In this document: positions 20,621 to 32,939 of the stretch, piece by piece
Layout: each line of letters begins with the position of its first letter
How positions within the stretch are numbered: position 1 is the first letter of the stretch
Source: Aristolochia californica
Lineage: Eukaryota; Streptophyta; Magnoliopsida; Piperales; Aristolochiaceae
Assembly (NCBI GenBank): GCA_029961685.1
Contig: JARWKL010000010.1
Coordinates: forward strand, 23,844,067 to 23,908,066
Direction of reading: 5' to 3'
Length of the DNA: 64,000 nt
Made by a program: the position numbers and the translations under genes
Notes under the pieces: model-generated
Told to the model about the DNA's origin: nothing
Seen by the model: only the letters and a program-made list of their open reading frames with translations
Database searches by the model: none

Positions 20621-21640
20621 TGTTGGTCTCAAGATCCACATTAAGATAATTTTGATGACAATAAACAATTGAATTACTAATGATGTATGTCAAGTATGAG
20701 GTGAATAAAAAAAAACCCTTTAAAAAAAATTTCTAGCAGCATATTCGTTCGATCCACCATGGCCCATTTCAACTATCCATAGAAAGGGAAGAAATTTGCT
20801 CATACTAGAAAGCACACCATCAACATCTAGTAGCACCATTTGACTAAAAAACAAAGGAAGAATCATTTTTTTTGGAAAAAACCAGTCCAAAAAAAGGCAA
20901 GAAGAATAAAATGAAAAAAAGGAGATGACCATATACGAAGAAATAAAATTTGAAGTGCCAACAGTCAAAGGAGTCAAACCCATCTATAAAAGTCATGCAT
21001 AATAAGTGAAAAAGATGAAAGCCTAGAGTGAAAAAAACAAAATTAAGCAGTCAAGCATGTGGTGAATCGGAGCAAGAAGAGTTGACCCCTATGGAAGGAG
21101 TCGACCTCATGTCATGATGGAGTGAGCAAAACCATAGTGGGAGGAGTTGATCATTGTACAGAAGTGCATATAGCAAGAGTCGACAACATGGAAGGAGTTG
21201 ACCCCATCTGAGTAAAAAATGACAAAAGGATTTGACTCTATGTAATAAAAAGTTTTGAAATAAAAAAAAATCAATGGTCCCTAATAGGGTGCAAAAGAAA
21301 GATGAGTTGAACTTTGGGGTGGAGAGGATTCAAACTTTGGGCAGGATTCAACTAAAGAATCAAGCTATTAGAAGAAAAATTTGTGGAGGCCATGTTCTAG
21401 CAATTCAATTTCTTGAATATTGGGTCCAAATCCAAAAATTTTAGGTTTCCAAATTATGTAAGTAACCTATAATATGTTCGGTAGTAAAAATAGGAACTAT
21501 TGATTTTTTTTTTTACAAAATTGCAACAGAATATATAAGCTAAAGTAAATCCTAACACTCGTAACCCTCGTGGCTCTTTCCCTCTCAGAACTACATTCCA
21601 ATTTTACTGCTCTCTTAATATCACATAATTACTTAGCTTA
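20621..21640. repeat. LTR-like debris, TGTTGGTCTCAAGATCC edge and GTCGAC words
   Basis: Begins TGTTGGTCTCAAGATCC at 20621. From about 21050 to 21350 variants of GAGTCGACC, GAGTTGACC and GTCGACAACATGGAAGG recur. A related stretch is at 45011-45760. No coding frame of note; an 87-codon minus frame (20720-20983) is unsupported. Confidence 0.5.
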
Positions 21641-23069
21641 GGCCTAACAAAACCTTTGTATGGCTTTTTCTATTTCTCTATAAAAATAATTATGACCAAT
21701 CGTAGTACGAATGTTTATACAAAGGATTTTTTTTTTTTTTAACTTTTCACTATTAAATAGTGTCCTTAAATGTCATGAAAGGTTCCCAAGGATTATTAAT
21801 AATAACCAAGTCTTTAATTTATTTATTTTAATAATTACCTAAACATATTTTCTATAACAATGGGATAAGAATAAATCATCTATGAGATAATAATGTAATT
21901 ACATAATAAATTATAGTTAATATTTTGTATTAACTAATTACTAGATCAATAACTCAATTAGTTACTTCACAAGTCATAATACATTAACATGACTTGATCA
22001 ATTTATAATGTGCATCAATATGATCATGCAAATTATTATACTCTCACTAATTAATAAATTAAATTGCGAACCAAATAGTTATATTTAGTTTATAGTTTAA
22101 TTTTTTTAACTTTGAAAGTATTTCCATCGATATACAAAGAATTTATGTGTATCTTACTAATTAATTTCTATTTTCCATTTTAAGAAAATCTATAGAAAAA
22201 CTTTTTATCCAAATGATAATATATAAGGATAATTGAACAAATTTAATAATATCAAATAAATCACTTAATTAAAATATATTAATTAATTTTTATATTATGT
22301 TAACCAAATTAAGTTGATTGATCATTTAATTGTTTTTATTTAATTTAACTTCAGTATTTTAATTAAATATTTTCTTAAAATAAAAAAATAAATTATAGTA
22401 ATATTTAAAGAAAATTTAAAATTCTAATGTTTAATTGTTTTATTTATTCCATTGATAAAAATTTTATCTCTTTTCACATAAAAGCACTATTATACTTGAT
22501 TAATGACTTACATAGCACTATGTTGGTAGTAAGAGAAAATGTTAAATATAACTATAGGTGAGAATAGGTGATCAATTATTTGTGATTATATTTATTCTAT
22601 CTAGAATAATATCTATTTCTTGATGATTTTTTAAATTCGTTGAGAATAAGTGAATATTTCTCTGTAATTTTTTTGTTTTTCTACTTATTTTCAATGAAAT
22701 TGTTTTATCGAAAATAGCATATATTTACCAGAATTTTTTAATGTTATCAAGAATAAGTAGATATTTATCAATTAATTTTTGTTGTTAATGTTTCCTACTT
22801 ATGCTTGGCAAAATTATTTCCTTGAGAAAAAATATATTTCTCAATGATTATTTATTTCATAGAGAATAGTGAATATTTTTTATTTTTTCCTAACTATTTC
22901 TTAGAGAAATTACTTCTTTGAGAATAGTATATATTTCGCAAAGATTTTTAATTTCACCAGTAATAAGTGAATTTTTATTTTTATTTTCCCTTCTTTTTTT
23001 TTGTGAAATTATTTGACCGAGAATAGCATATATTTCTAAGAGATTTTTAAAATTTTCCAATAATTAGTA
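21641..23069. repeat. second AT-rich minisatellite block in unit A (B2)
   Basis: Collinear with B1 from TGGCTTTTTCTATTTCTC, through the shared AT-rich body, to about five minisatellite units (22590-23060). It stops in mid-unit and is joined to the LTR-like segment at about 23070, so it lacks the CACTA-like end. B1 plus its following segment thus appears twice in unit A but once in unit B. Confidence 0.6.
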
Positions 23070-24827
23070 AAATAAAAAAAATCAGTCGATCCTTATAGGG
23101 AGCAAAAGTAAGAGGAGTTGAACTCTTGGGCGGAGAGGATTCAAACTTTGGGGAGGATTTGACTACAGAATCAAGCTATTAGAAGAAAAAATTGTGGAAG
23201 CCAAGTTGTAGCAATTCAATTTCCTGAATATCGGGTCCAAATCCAAAAATTATATGTTTCCAAATTATGTAAGTAACCTATAATATGTTTGGTAGTAAAA
23301 ATAGGAACTATTGATTTTTTTCATAATTTTTAGACCTTTGTTTTCACCTTCTTTTGCTAAATGTTGGAGAATTTGCTCTTTAACCCAAACTCACCTCTAA
23401 TGAAATTCTCTCTTCTCATAGTGAAAACCAAGCCTCCTAAGCTCTTGCACACGATTTAAGAAGTTTTTGCCTCCTTCAAAGCTAGCTTAAAAGGTTGATA
23501 GTTTGCCTCCTAAGCTAAGGGATTTTAAGACCATATTTGATTCAACCATTGCATTGTGAGTAGTTGTGTTATTTACAACCATTTGAAATTATCTTTACAA
23601 CCTACTCTATTTCATATCATATTAATGCATGCTTATATGTTATTTTATTGGGTCATTTGAAATGGCTTTTACTTAGTATTGAAACTTTGGGATAGAATTT
23701 CAAATCCAAGTATTTACATTTATATACTTTGAGATATATCAATGATAATTGGTCGAGTACAATGAATTGGTGCTAAGTACTCTTTGAAAAATCATTCACT
23801 ATAATTTATAATGCTACTTATGGGTTATAGTTTGAAATTTATTTATTTTGAGTTGAATTTTTTACGTCCCCGACTTGAAAAGCCAATCCCATATTTAAAT
23901 TGAGCCGATATTTTCAAATAAACACATCTTTTGCTGCCTATATTTTCAAATCAAATCATAAATGACTACTATGAGTTGTTTTCATTTTAAAATCAAGTTA
24001 ATAAAGACTATTTTAAACTACTAATTACATTGGATAGATGTACCTATTTGTTTGTACCAATATTAATAAAATTTTCCTATTGGGAGATAATTATTATTAC
24101 GTTACATTGTAACAAAGTAATACTTACAATTGGGTCAAACATTCCTTAGGTAAGACCATCCTCACCCCAAATTTATTCAAGAAAAAACAATTGTGGCAAA
24201 AGAATTGAAGGTGGGAAGTTGTGTTTGCAATTGTTCCAGTCATAAAACCTTGTGTAGGTAGGTGATGCTGAAAATCTCTTTGTGGGTCTAGATTGGTGTG
24301 CCTAATGAGTCATTGAAAATCTATGTGCTAGTCTACCTTGTCAATTGATGAAAAATCTCATTGTGGGTCTAGGCATGTATGCCTAATTAGTTGTTAAATC
24401 TGAGGGAGTACCATTGTAAGTTGGTTGTTATTGTCAATTGAATTGCATAAGTCCATTTGTGGGCAACATTGCAATTGGCCTTCGAGGTGATTTGCTTTAT
24501 ATGTTTTTGGGCAAGCCAAGATTAGTGGCTTCTTAAGATTATGAAACATATTGAGGGGTAGACTTGCAATCAGCTAGAAGGACTTCAAACCACCCTAAAA
24601 ATTCTATGTGTACTTTGTATGTAATTGCTTCTACGAATGCCATTGCTCATTGTGACAGGAACTTTAAAATTGACCTTGGATTTTGAATTAATTAAAAGCA
24701 CATAGGAACGAAGTAAAAGCAGTTAAAGTTAAGAATAAAAGTGAAAAAACCTACCATTTTATCAGACTATATATACCTTAATTGTAGATCATCCATATAT
24801 TGGATTACCAATCAGTAAAATAGGAAA
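23070..24827. repeat. LTR-like debris, end of unit A
   Basis: Starts with a second copy of the segment at 21247-21510 and continues collinear with unit B 45640-46304 and 52503-53632. It includes CATTT at 23654-23658, the unoccupied insertion site of the chromovirus found in unit B. Contains imperfect repeats of GAAAATCTCTTTGTGGGTCTAG (24270-24400). No gene. Confidence 0.6.
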
Positions 24828-25150
24828 TCAACACATAGAGAAAAAAAAAATTAAAATGTTTAGAAATCATGTCCAAGAAAAGTAGCAAGCAAGAGTCTGA
24901 GATTTTACTTGCAGCTTTAATGCCCGCGAAGAGTGAATTAAGCATAACAAAAAAAAAAGGAAAGAAAAAACTCAAAAAATGGGTTGTTCATTAAAAACTA
25001 TAATAATGTGAAATAATATATATATGTTTCTCAAAATCACCGACATAAGTTCTTCTACACTATCAAAATAATAAATATCTACAAAAACAAAAAACAAAAG
25101 ACCAAGAAAATGTGTCCGCCTCCCAAGTCTTGGAAGTCGAATCTCCATTT
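24828..25150. other. no gene seen
   Basis: AT-rich sequence between the end of unit A and a possible polypurine tract. Confidence 0.4.
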
Positions 25151-25515
25151 AGAAGAGGGGGTGTTATGGTCCCGGATCTGATACATGGATTCGTTGGGAG
25201 GAAGAAGAGAAAAATGAAGATCAAGCCAAAGAGAAGCTTGAAAACCCTAGGTTCTTTGAAGAGAACGCACACCCCTCAGCTCGTTGAGGATAACTCAAAA
25301 ACCTTGTTTACTCTAAATCAATGCTTACTTTTCACATTACTCTTACCCCTTAAATAGGGTTCACCATTACAAGGTTTAAAATAAAATACTACCAAAATAC
25401 CCCTAAATAAAATATTCCAAAAATGCCCTCGTGGCCTATTAATTTTTTAACTAGCATAAAATAAATTAAATTAAAGAAAAATAATTAAAATAATAATATT
25501 ATTGCGTGCATAACA
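25151..25515 (+). mobile_element. possible LTR preceded by polypurine tract
   Basis: AGAAGAGGGGG (25151-25161) followed directly by TGTTATGGTCCCGG looks like a polypurine tract and 3' LTR start. The block could end ATAACA at about 25515. No partner LTR, no TATA box and no checkable target duplication, so this is tentative. A frame across it (25112-25357) shows no domain. Confidence 0.3.
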
Positions 25516-25595
25516 GGGAGCAAGGCTGTCCTTCCCTAGGAAAAATCCCTATACCCTCCCAATCCCATATCGAAGAGAAAGAAGGGATTTTGGAG

Positions 25596-25598
<3 letters not shown>

Positions 25599-25663
<65 letters not shown>
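25599..25663. repeat. (AG)n microsatellite, about 32 units
   Basis: Uninterrupted AG repeats at the 3' edge of the pararetrovirus relic. Confidence 0.98.
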
Positions 25664-25666
<3 letters not shown>

Positions 25667-25697
25667 ATATTTGTATTACTAATATAATTTCTAATAA

Positions 25698-25708
25698 CTC
25701 TGATACCA
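25698..25708 (-). promoter_or_regulatory. tRNA-Met primer binding site of the pararetrovirus relic
   Basis: On the minus strand TGGTATCAGAG, complementary to the 3' end of initiator tRNA-Met, as used by Caulimoviridae to start minus-strand synthesis. It lies about 230 nt after the TATA box and 35 nt before the GA tract. Confidence 0.6.
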
Positions 25709-25792
25709 ATTTGTCTGGGGGGTACTATAATTCTTCTATAGGAATAGGTTGACAATACAATACAAATACAGAAAAACAGGGACAAGTTATTT

Positions 25793-25906
25793 ATAACTAT
25801 GGCTAAAGCAAAAGAAAGGAATAACATAAACTGGTATTAAGAAGGGGTTTCTTAATGAAAGATTGATTATAACGATGGCTAAAGCAAATGAAATAACTAA
25901 CATAAG
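25793..25906. repeat. imperfect 76-bp direct repeat in the pararetrovirus leader
   Basis: ATAAC(T/G)ATGGCTAAAGCAAA occurs at 25795 and 25870, each followed by a GAAA...TAACATAA segment. Confidence 0.7.
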
Positions 25907-25933
25907 CAAACAAACTATGTTCTAAAGGATTTT

Positions 25934-25946
25934 CCTATATATAAAA
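25934..25946 (-). promoter_or_regulatory. TATA box of the pararetrovirus relic
   Basis: TTTTATATATAGG on the minus strand. It is the only strong TATA box in the non-coding region, and its distance from the primer site suits a pregenomic-RNA promoter. Confidence 0.45.
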
Positions 25947-26866
25947 TCTTATACAGAATTGCTAAAAATAGATAAATTTTTGCACACAAAAATTATAAAT
26001 AAAACAATAAACAGAATAAGCATACAAAATGTAAAGGAAGTTTGTGGCGTTGTAACAGCCAGGAGCGATCATTTTCTTTCAAAGCAGTGGGATCTGTCAG
26101 AGCGACAAGCCCTCACCCAGTAGTTTCCAGCCTAATAATCTACTTTTTTTAACAAATTATAAAAGCCGTAAGAATTAAAAGACTAACAATAATGATTATA
26201 ACAGCAAAAAGTTGTATCATAAATAATGATAAAACCAGAGAGGAAAAATAGTAGATGAGAAATTTCCTAAAGTTACATCCTAATCCTTTACTGGTGGAAT
26301 CCTTATCTTTCTTTCTTCAAGTATAGAGAACCCAAGACATGGCGACTTGTATGGCTTCCTAGCAATTTTGTTTCTGCCACGAGCTCCTCTTTTTTTTTTT
26401 TTCCAACAACAAAGCCCTGACACCTCCTTTGGCTAAATGGGCGAACATATGGGACATAGGACAGTGAAACATCAAAGGGTCACCATAATGTTTTTACGTC
26501 ATGTAAGGGATTGACTCTAGATTAGAGAAAGAAATTATGGATTCAAACATACAGAGGTTTAGGAGTTCCCTTTAGGAAAACCTATATGTAAATAAAATTA
26601 CTTGTTTTAAAAATAAGAACTTACTTGGAAACACAGTTGATGTAGGAATTATGCAGGGGATTCAGAGGAAGAGAAAGAAGTCATGGGTTTAGAAAGCAAG
26701 GTGTGCAAGAACTGGGGTTTTTCAATCATATCTTCTATAACTTACAATTGGGTATTTATTGACAAACCATTGCCGACACGGAATAGATAGAGATTGTCAT
26801 CCGGGTGCTCATTGGGCCCCATTGTCAATGACTTATCTCATAATCTTTACAAGTGTGCAGCTAAGG

Positions 26867-27795
26867 TTAAACAAAACCCAAAAAGGAAAAATACAAACGT
26901 TTTACAAAGTCTTGTTTCTCATAACCTTGTTCCTTAAGATATTCTGGAAAATATTCTTTTATCATCTTTTTAATATCTTCTAGATCTTTCTATTGTTTGT
27001 CTTTCTTCTTTTCTTCTGACATTTTTGGCAAATGTCCAGCCGTCAACGGATTTCATGTGTCTTTACCAGCTACCATTTGAGCTGGACTAGCTAGTGAATT
27101 ACCCTCACTAGTAGGTATCTAGGTAGAAAAAGTACCTGTTAATCTTGCTTTGAGTTGTTTGTTTTCTTCTTCAATGATTTTTATGTAATCTTTCTGAAAA
27201 TCATTCTTTTCCTGGAGTAACCTTCTCTTTTCATTGAGTCTTCGTATGGTCTTGGATAGGGTTTCACAGTGATAAAAAAAAAAAAAATTCTTCTAGTATC
27301 TTTGGCAATCCCATAAGATACATGGTCTTCTCTCATAAATCATAAGGATGAGGCTATATAATAATTAGTTCCTATTCTGAGCTTAGCAGCTTCTAAGGCT
27401 TCTTGTAAATTATTCAATCTTTTATAAATAGGTCTTTGAAAATCTTGAATACTTTCTATTACTTCAGTCCAGGAATGTAAAACTCCCAGAGTTTTACCAA
27501 TAAAAACTACTTAAAAATTAAAACTTTTCTTTTTCTGACAAAAATATTTTGATAAACTATTAATACTGGCTAAAATGTATTTTTGACCTGTAGGAATTCT
27601 TTGATAAGAAAGCCATAAGCTGTCTAATAAGAATTGTTATTCTTTGCCAACAGAAATATGGGGTAAAGTCTTAAATGTAATATTAGATTTAGGAAAAACT
27701 ACTAATTTTTTATCACCAAAATTTAAAAATTCTTGTCCATAATTATTGAATCTGGAGGATGAAGATCTTGAGGACATCTGGTCTGAAGGATCCAT
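26867..27795 (-). pseudogene. pararetrovirus second frame relic (coiled-coil-like)
   Basis: Begins with an ATG at 27795, five bases after the stop of the RNase H frame, and ends at a TAA at 26867-26869. Several frames must be combined to follow it. The start (MDPSDQMSSRSSSS) is serine-rich. The middle has TEVIESIQDFQRPIYKRLNN and the later part is strongly charged and helical (for example EENKQLKARLTGTF), as in a coiled coil. The end is KKMIKEYFPEYLKEQG. I know no function for it. Position right after the polyprotein suggests the small downstream frame of florendovirus-like elements. At least three stops or shifts interrupt it. Confidence 0.45.
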
Positions 27796-27799
27796 CTGT

Positions 27800-28336
27800 T
27801 CAATTAACCAAGGACGAATAAAAAAATCTCCTACTTAATGTATCTGCAAGACTATTATTTTTACCTTTGATATGCTCAAATTTTATCTTGTATCCATTTC
27901 TTGTAATTATAACTACAAGATTTAGCCATCTTCTTTTACTTATCTTATTTTCTTTGCTTCTTTGGAAATATTTTACTATTGCTTCACTATCAGTTCTTAA
28001 TGCAAATACATTTTTACTAATAATGAAAAGCAGAAATTCTTCTGAGTAAATAATTGCTAAATTTTCTGCATCTATGCTACTCAAATTTCCTTTTTCTTTT
28101 ACTTTTCCACTAGCATAACTACAAACACGTTCTTCTTCTTTAATACTATATTTGTGGGGTTTGGAAAAAAGTACACCGCCCCAGCCAATGTTGCTACCAA
28201 CAGTTTCAATAATTATGTAATCAGAATCTAAGGGCATTAGTAATTTAGTTAAATTTTGGATTTTTTCTTTGACTTTTTTAACTAAGTTTTTATCTTCTTG
28301 ATTAAAAAACCTTTGTCCATTAGTGGAAGTTTTTCC

Positions 28337-28337
<1 letters not shown>
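27800..28337 (-). pseudogene. pararetrovirus reverse transcriptase/RNase H C-terminal relic
   Basis: The minus-strand frame is open for about 180 codons after the GA tract. It carries the caulimovirid RNase H signature in order: IIETVGSNIGWGGVL, VCSYASGK, SSIDAENLAI, LRTDSEAIVKYF, then FEHIKGKNNSLADTLSRR at the end. In the active enzyme the first motif has a catalytic Asp (ETDGS); here it is Val. The upstream reverse transcriptase is cut off by the GA repeat, which is read in frame as Ser-Leu repeats, so the apparent frame to 28441 is artefactual at its start. Confidence 0.75.

Positions 28338-28338
<1 letters not shown>

Positions 28339-28389
<51 letters not shown>
28339..28389. repeat. (AG)n microsatellite, about 25 units
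   Basis: Uninterrupted AG repeats truncating the pararetrovirus reverse transcriptase. Confidence 0.98.
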
Positions 28390-28393
<4 letters not shown>

Positions 28394-28473
28394 AGAGGGG
28401 GGAGGAGGGGCTTTTAGAAGAAGCAGTAATTTCGCATTCAAGCTAATAAATTGAAAGACTTAAGATTGACTTG

Positions 28474-31400
28474 CTAAATGGCAACTAATAGTATTTTATG
28501 CTTGAAAAAATTATGAGATTGCTTCATACCTAGTGATGCATCCCCATCTCACTTTGTTTAGAAACCTTGTACTATAACTTGTATAGAGGAGGATTTCCCT
28601 ATAGTTTGTAGTTCTTCCATACTAACTTAGTCGCCAAATGATAGATAGGAATACCCTAGTCCTCTCACATGCAAGTTGGTTCCTCATAGTTCTCCCTTTA
28701 ACACCAATGGTAGATAGGAAAAAAACTATTTCATAATATTCTAAACCAAACCGATATATCACTTGAGTTAGCATACAAAAACACCTTGAGACCTACTTCA
28801 ACCACATGATGTTATGAGTCAACATTGAGGCACCAAATGACTTAATCCAAAAAATCTCTTGGGATTCATCAGCCTATTCTTCCTAGTATACCTTTGATCA
28901 TGAGGCAAACTCTACCTTAAAACCAATCAAAAAGCATATCTCTTATGTCTTCTACTCTTTCATGGTTTAGTAAGAGTCAGAATATTGGTCAAACGAATAA
29001 GCCAAATCAATATTGGGATCCTCATTAAACTAATCTTTTGGGATGTTTAGTCATGCTAACCCAATGTAATCTCTCTGAGAATGAGACTATTCATTCTTGA
29101 AGTGAGCTCAACCATTCGGGACTAAATAGCTTATATTCTCTCCGTTTATAAAAGTTAATACAAAGTCAAGCCATTTTGTATACTAGGACTAACACTCTCA
29201 ATTTGCCACTGTGAATGATAGGTGTTCCAATCATGAAGGCCAAGATGAAGATGCAATATGTTTCATCAAAGGATAACTAGAATAATGGAAGTATATGGCA
29301 GCCTTATTCCTATAGCTACAAATTTGACCAATAGTTATAGATCCACCGTAAGCAATTGAAGTGACATTTCCAGTGCAGATGTGAGCACCATCAGATTGAC
29401 CTCACAATTTAACTGATCATTAGAAGTGGAAGGCCATTTTCAAAGTTTTCAATATGATGGAGCAAAATATTTTGTTGGATATGAAAACATGGTCTCTCAT
29501 TGAGGAGCAAAACTATCAAGGCACTTATACGTCTTATGTGACTCATAAATTCAAAAACACATGCTTGTAGATTTTTCAAATTGAATCACTTAGAAAAGTC
29601 CAATATAGAAACTAAGTCCAATGAAGTGAATCAATAAGAGCAAGTCCAATAATGCAAATCTCTAAATTAATTAGGACCTTCTCTAATTGATTCATGAAAT
29701 TGGACTTGCCCTAATTGATTGACTAAAACTACATACAAATTTAGAGATGGCAAAAATATCATTGGGTTGTGTCTTTCATTTTAGTGGATATTTTATCATG
29801 AAATTTGAGTGAAGGTAAGTATTTCTTCCATGGAGTACTAAACCAAACATTAAAAGGTTTGGACATAAGCTAAAATATCTAACTACTCCAGCGTGCAAGT
29901 CATTTTCTCTCAGTTGTAATGTACTTAGAAATGCAAGGATTAATAATAAATATTCAACACGAATTCCTATCCTAAAATACTTATCCAACCTTTTCCCTCT
30001 CTTTTCTCCTACTATTTCTCAATCTCTATCTCAATCTCTTCTTACACCAAAATCATGTGTACCACACTCTATTCCTCTCTTCTACTTTACTCTCTTCTAA
30101 CAATGTCAATGGCTTTATTACTAGCTAGGGTTCGTTGTCTCAGGGTTGTTCAACCCTTTTTTGGATTCTTCAAATTATGTTTTTTAAGTGGAGCAATGTG
30201 CAACGGGATGATAAACCCCAAAATTGTTGCTTTTGTTTTTTGTATTTGGCACTAAAATACTAGCCTATTTTGTATAAAATTAGGATTTATTTATAAGGGT
30301 CTGAGCCTAATCTATGTTTCCAAACTAATTGGTATTAGAGTCATTCGATCCAATGCATTGGTCGAAAGAAGGACAATGAAAACTTTGTGTTCTTGTCATT
30401 GCATTTTTCTCTTCTTAGTCACAAAGGAATATTTTTTTCTAGCAAAAGTTGCATGGAAGATAAAACTCTTGAGTTTCCTAACAAGAGGACCCGGTTCATC
30501 ACTAAAATTCTAAAAATTTTTTGAAGCAAAGAAGTTCAACTCTCCACAGTGGTTCAAAATCTTGAAGTCACTTGCAGCCGATACAAAAAACATCAAAGAC
30601 CTCGACAATACAATCACACTCCTAGGCGGCTTGCAATCTGGTAGCCTGCATAGAAAATACAACTCCATTTTGAGTATCTAGATGGAGAAAGAAGATACTT
30701 GAGAGAAGAAATTATTTATTTCACATAACAAGGTAGTTAAGTCAATTTATCTTAAAGTAAAGTCAATGTGTCGTCCACCTCTATCATTGGCAACATTGAT
30801 AAAATTTCTTTCCAAATGGCATATGCTCAACAAAGCAAGCACACTCTTGAGAAACTTGCAATACGGTAGCTCAATCTGGCCTTTAATGCAAGATATATTG
30901 AAATAATATAATACCTAGTGTTGTGCTAATTTTCATTGAATTGCCCCCTTTTTGTTGACCCATATTATCAATTCCAAAAGGGCACAACAGATGGCTTACA
31001 TCCTCTTGGTTTAAATTGATTGATAAAACCATTTCAAGTTGCTTTCTTGAAAAATTCAAGACAAGACTCACCGTACTCAACATGTAGTACACATCTTAGA
31101 CCATGCAAGTTAATCATGTGTACCACCGATCTAACAATATATTTACTTGTTGAATCAAATCTCCAAATCAATCTTTAGGATATGGAAATTGTGGACTTCC
31201 ATATTCAAAATTGTCTGAGTGACACTTAAATAGTAACCCTTCCAAATCAAATTTTAATCCACTAATTTTTGGTCAAAGTAAGATAAAAAAATCAAATGAG
31301 TATGCGGTGGTTGAGGTCCCTCCTTCGGGGGTGGTCATGCTAGTGTGTCAATGCTCACCACTCACGAGTTACTGCTAATCTAATGTTTTCTCTGGCCCCC

Positions 31401-32939
31401 AATTATGTGGAGCGCCGATGTCGATAGTGAGTAAATTAGTTAGCATTTCCGGCTTAGACGCTGATGAGGTCAAATTGTGACCGCAATGGTATGTGTGAAG
31501 AAATTATAAAATGAAGGCAGGGTTCGGGGCGCCAGCCCCGACGGGGGTCAAACGGGGCTGGCCCCCTTGGCGGCGAGGTCCGGGGAGCGTATGAATGGGA
31601 GATAAAAAAAATGAAAGGAAATTAAAAGACCCAAGTGTGAAAGGGAATTAATGGAAGTAGCGGGAAACAAAGGCGAACTTTGTACTGACCGTCGCTGTAG
31701 TTAAAGGCCTCCATTGGCGCCAAAAGAGATAGGAAGCTTCCTATCTCTCATTTCCGCAGCTGCCTCCCAGCTGTCTTCCATGATTCAGTGCTGCAAATCA
31801 CCTATAAATAGAGGTATTCTTCAGCAGCAATGGGCATCCAGAGTAATACCTATTCCCTATTCGTTTTCTTTATTAGTTTCTTCTTCTGTAAGTCCAGAAG
31901 TCATTGAAGCTCTTCTAAGAGCATATGGTGGGACAAAATTAGTTTTGTAATGAAATAAGATTCAACGTTGGCTTTCTTCTTGATTTCTGTTAAGATGTTC
32001 CTGGGTTGAGCTTACTTTGTTTTACAGGTTACGTGCACAAGTCTTCCTAGCGATCATAGTTGTGGGTGATACCAAATATCAGTTCTACGTATGCCCTTAA
32101 TCACACAAAAGAATCTTGGAAGCAATGAACTCTATGTTACCAAATCAGTTTTAAAGCTAGATATACTTTACTTGTGAGAAAGCATTCAAAATAAATACCT
32201 TTTGGCATACGAATGTTTCTTATAATAGTTATCCAGTATCCTTGAGGCTAAATTAGTTAGTACTCTCCAAAATAATGTAGTTAAGAAAGCTCAACTAGAT
32301 ATACTTGAGACAACGCATGATAAATAAATACCTTTAGGCATATTTATGTTACATATAGTAGTTAGCTAGAACCTTCGGGGCTTAATTAATTAGTACCGAC
32401 CAAAATAACTTAGTTAAGAAGGATCATTTCACATGAGCAATAGGATGAATGTGCCGGTCTCAAGATCCTCATGGATATAATTTTTATGACAACATACAAT
32501 TAAGTTACTTATGAGTGAATTAAAAAGAAAGCAGACGACCCCATAGAAGGGATCAACAACATGTGTCTCTCAAACAAGCCAAATTTTCAAAACAGGATTT
32601 TGGCCCCAATACAAGAGTCGACCCCTTATTTCAAAAATTCAATTTTTCAAAAAGTTAGGCCCAGATTTGGATGTTACAGCACTCCCAAATGATCAATAAG
32701 TGACATACCAATATGTTTTGTAATAAAAAAGGATTTAATATGTATTTGATTAGATTTTTTTGGACTTATTTTTTACCTTGCTTTTCTAAGTGACAAAATA
32801 TCATTTTTCTAACTCTAATGGTTTTTTTTTTAATGTTGGAGAGATTTTTATTTAAGAATATCCCTCACAAACTTTTTTTCAACATGCTACCAAAGAAATT
32901 TTTTGAAGTGCTCATGCTCCTAGACTCAAATTTGAGGTT
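28474..32939. other. unit B counterpart of 9758-14400
   Basis: Contains the same unrecognised stretches as unit A: the primer-site-like sequence at 30329-30340, the GC-rich segment and TATA box (31500-31820, CCTATAAATAGAGG), the leader-like region to TTTTACAG (about 32027), and the GGTCTCAAGATCC edge (32457). The conserved codon run at 30524-30680 is interrupted by a stop here. No gene recognised. Confidence 0.5.

Larger units (their letters stand above)
9758..24827. repeat. segmental duplication, unit A
   Basis: From GCTAAATGGCAAC at about 9758 the sequence matches 28473 onward in the same orientation. With interruptions it remains collinear to about 24827 (matching 53632). Sampled 120-bp stretches differ at about 4-6% of positions. 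Unit A lacks several blocks present in unit B: about 4.2 kb at 14931-14934, about 1.1 kb at 16128-16137, and about 130 bp near 17128. It carries an extra copy of the AT-rich block (21.6-23.1 kb). No intact gene lies in it. Confidence 0.85.
25664..28338 (-). mobile_element. endogenous pararetrovirus relic (Caulimoviridae, florendovirus-like)
   Basis: Read on the minus strand the order is RNase H end of the polyprotein (27800-28337), a small second frame (27795-26867), a non-coding region of about 1.1 kb with a TATA box (25946-25934), and a tRNA-Met primer site (25708-25698). This is the order at the downstream end of a caulimovirid genome. A small frame after the polyprotein is a feature reported for some florendoviruses, which is my reason for that comparison. 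Both edges are GA repeats, and everything upstream of RNase H is missing. Stops and lost key residues show a dead relic. Nucleotide composition matches its AT-rich surroundings. Confidence 0.65.

Noticed and set aside
25549..25827. 92-codon minus-strand frame
   Set aside because: More than a third is the GA repeat and the rest lies across the pararetrovirus primer site and leader.
28338..28441. N-terminal extension of the pararetrovirus frame (Ser-Leu repeats and a proline-rich start)
   Set aside because: It is the (AG)n microsatellite and its flank read in frame, not viral coding sequence.
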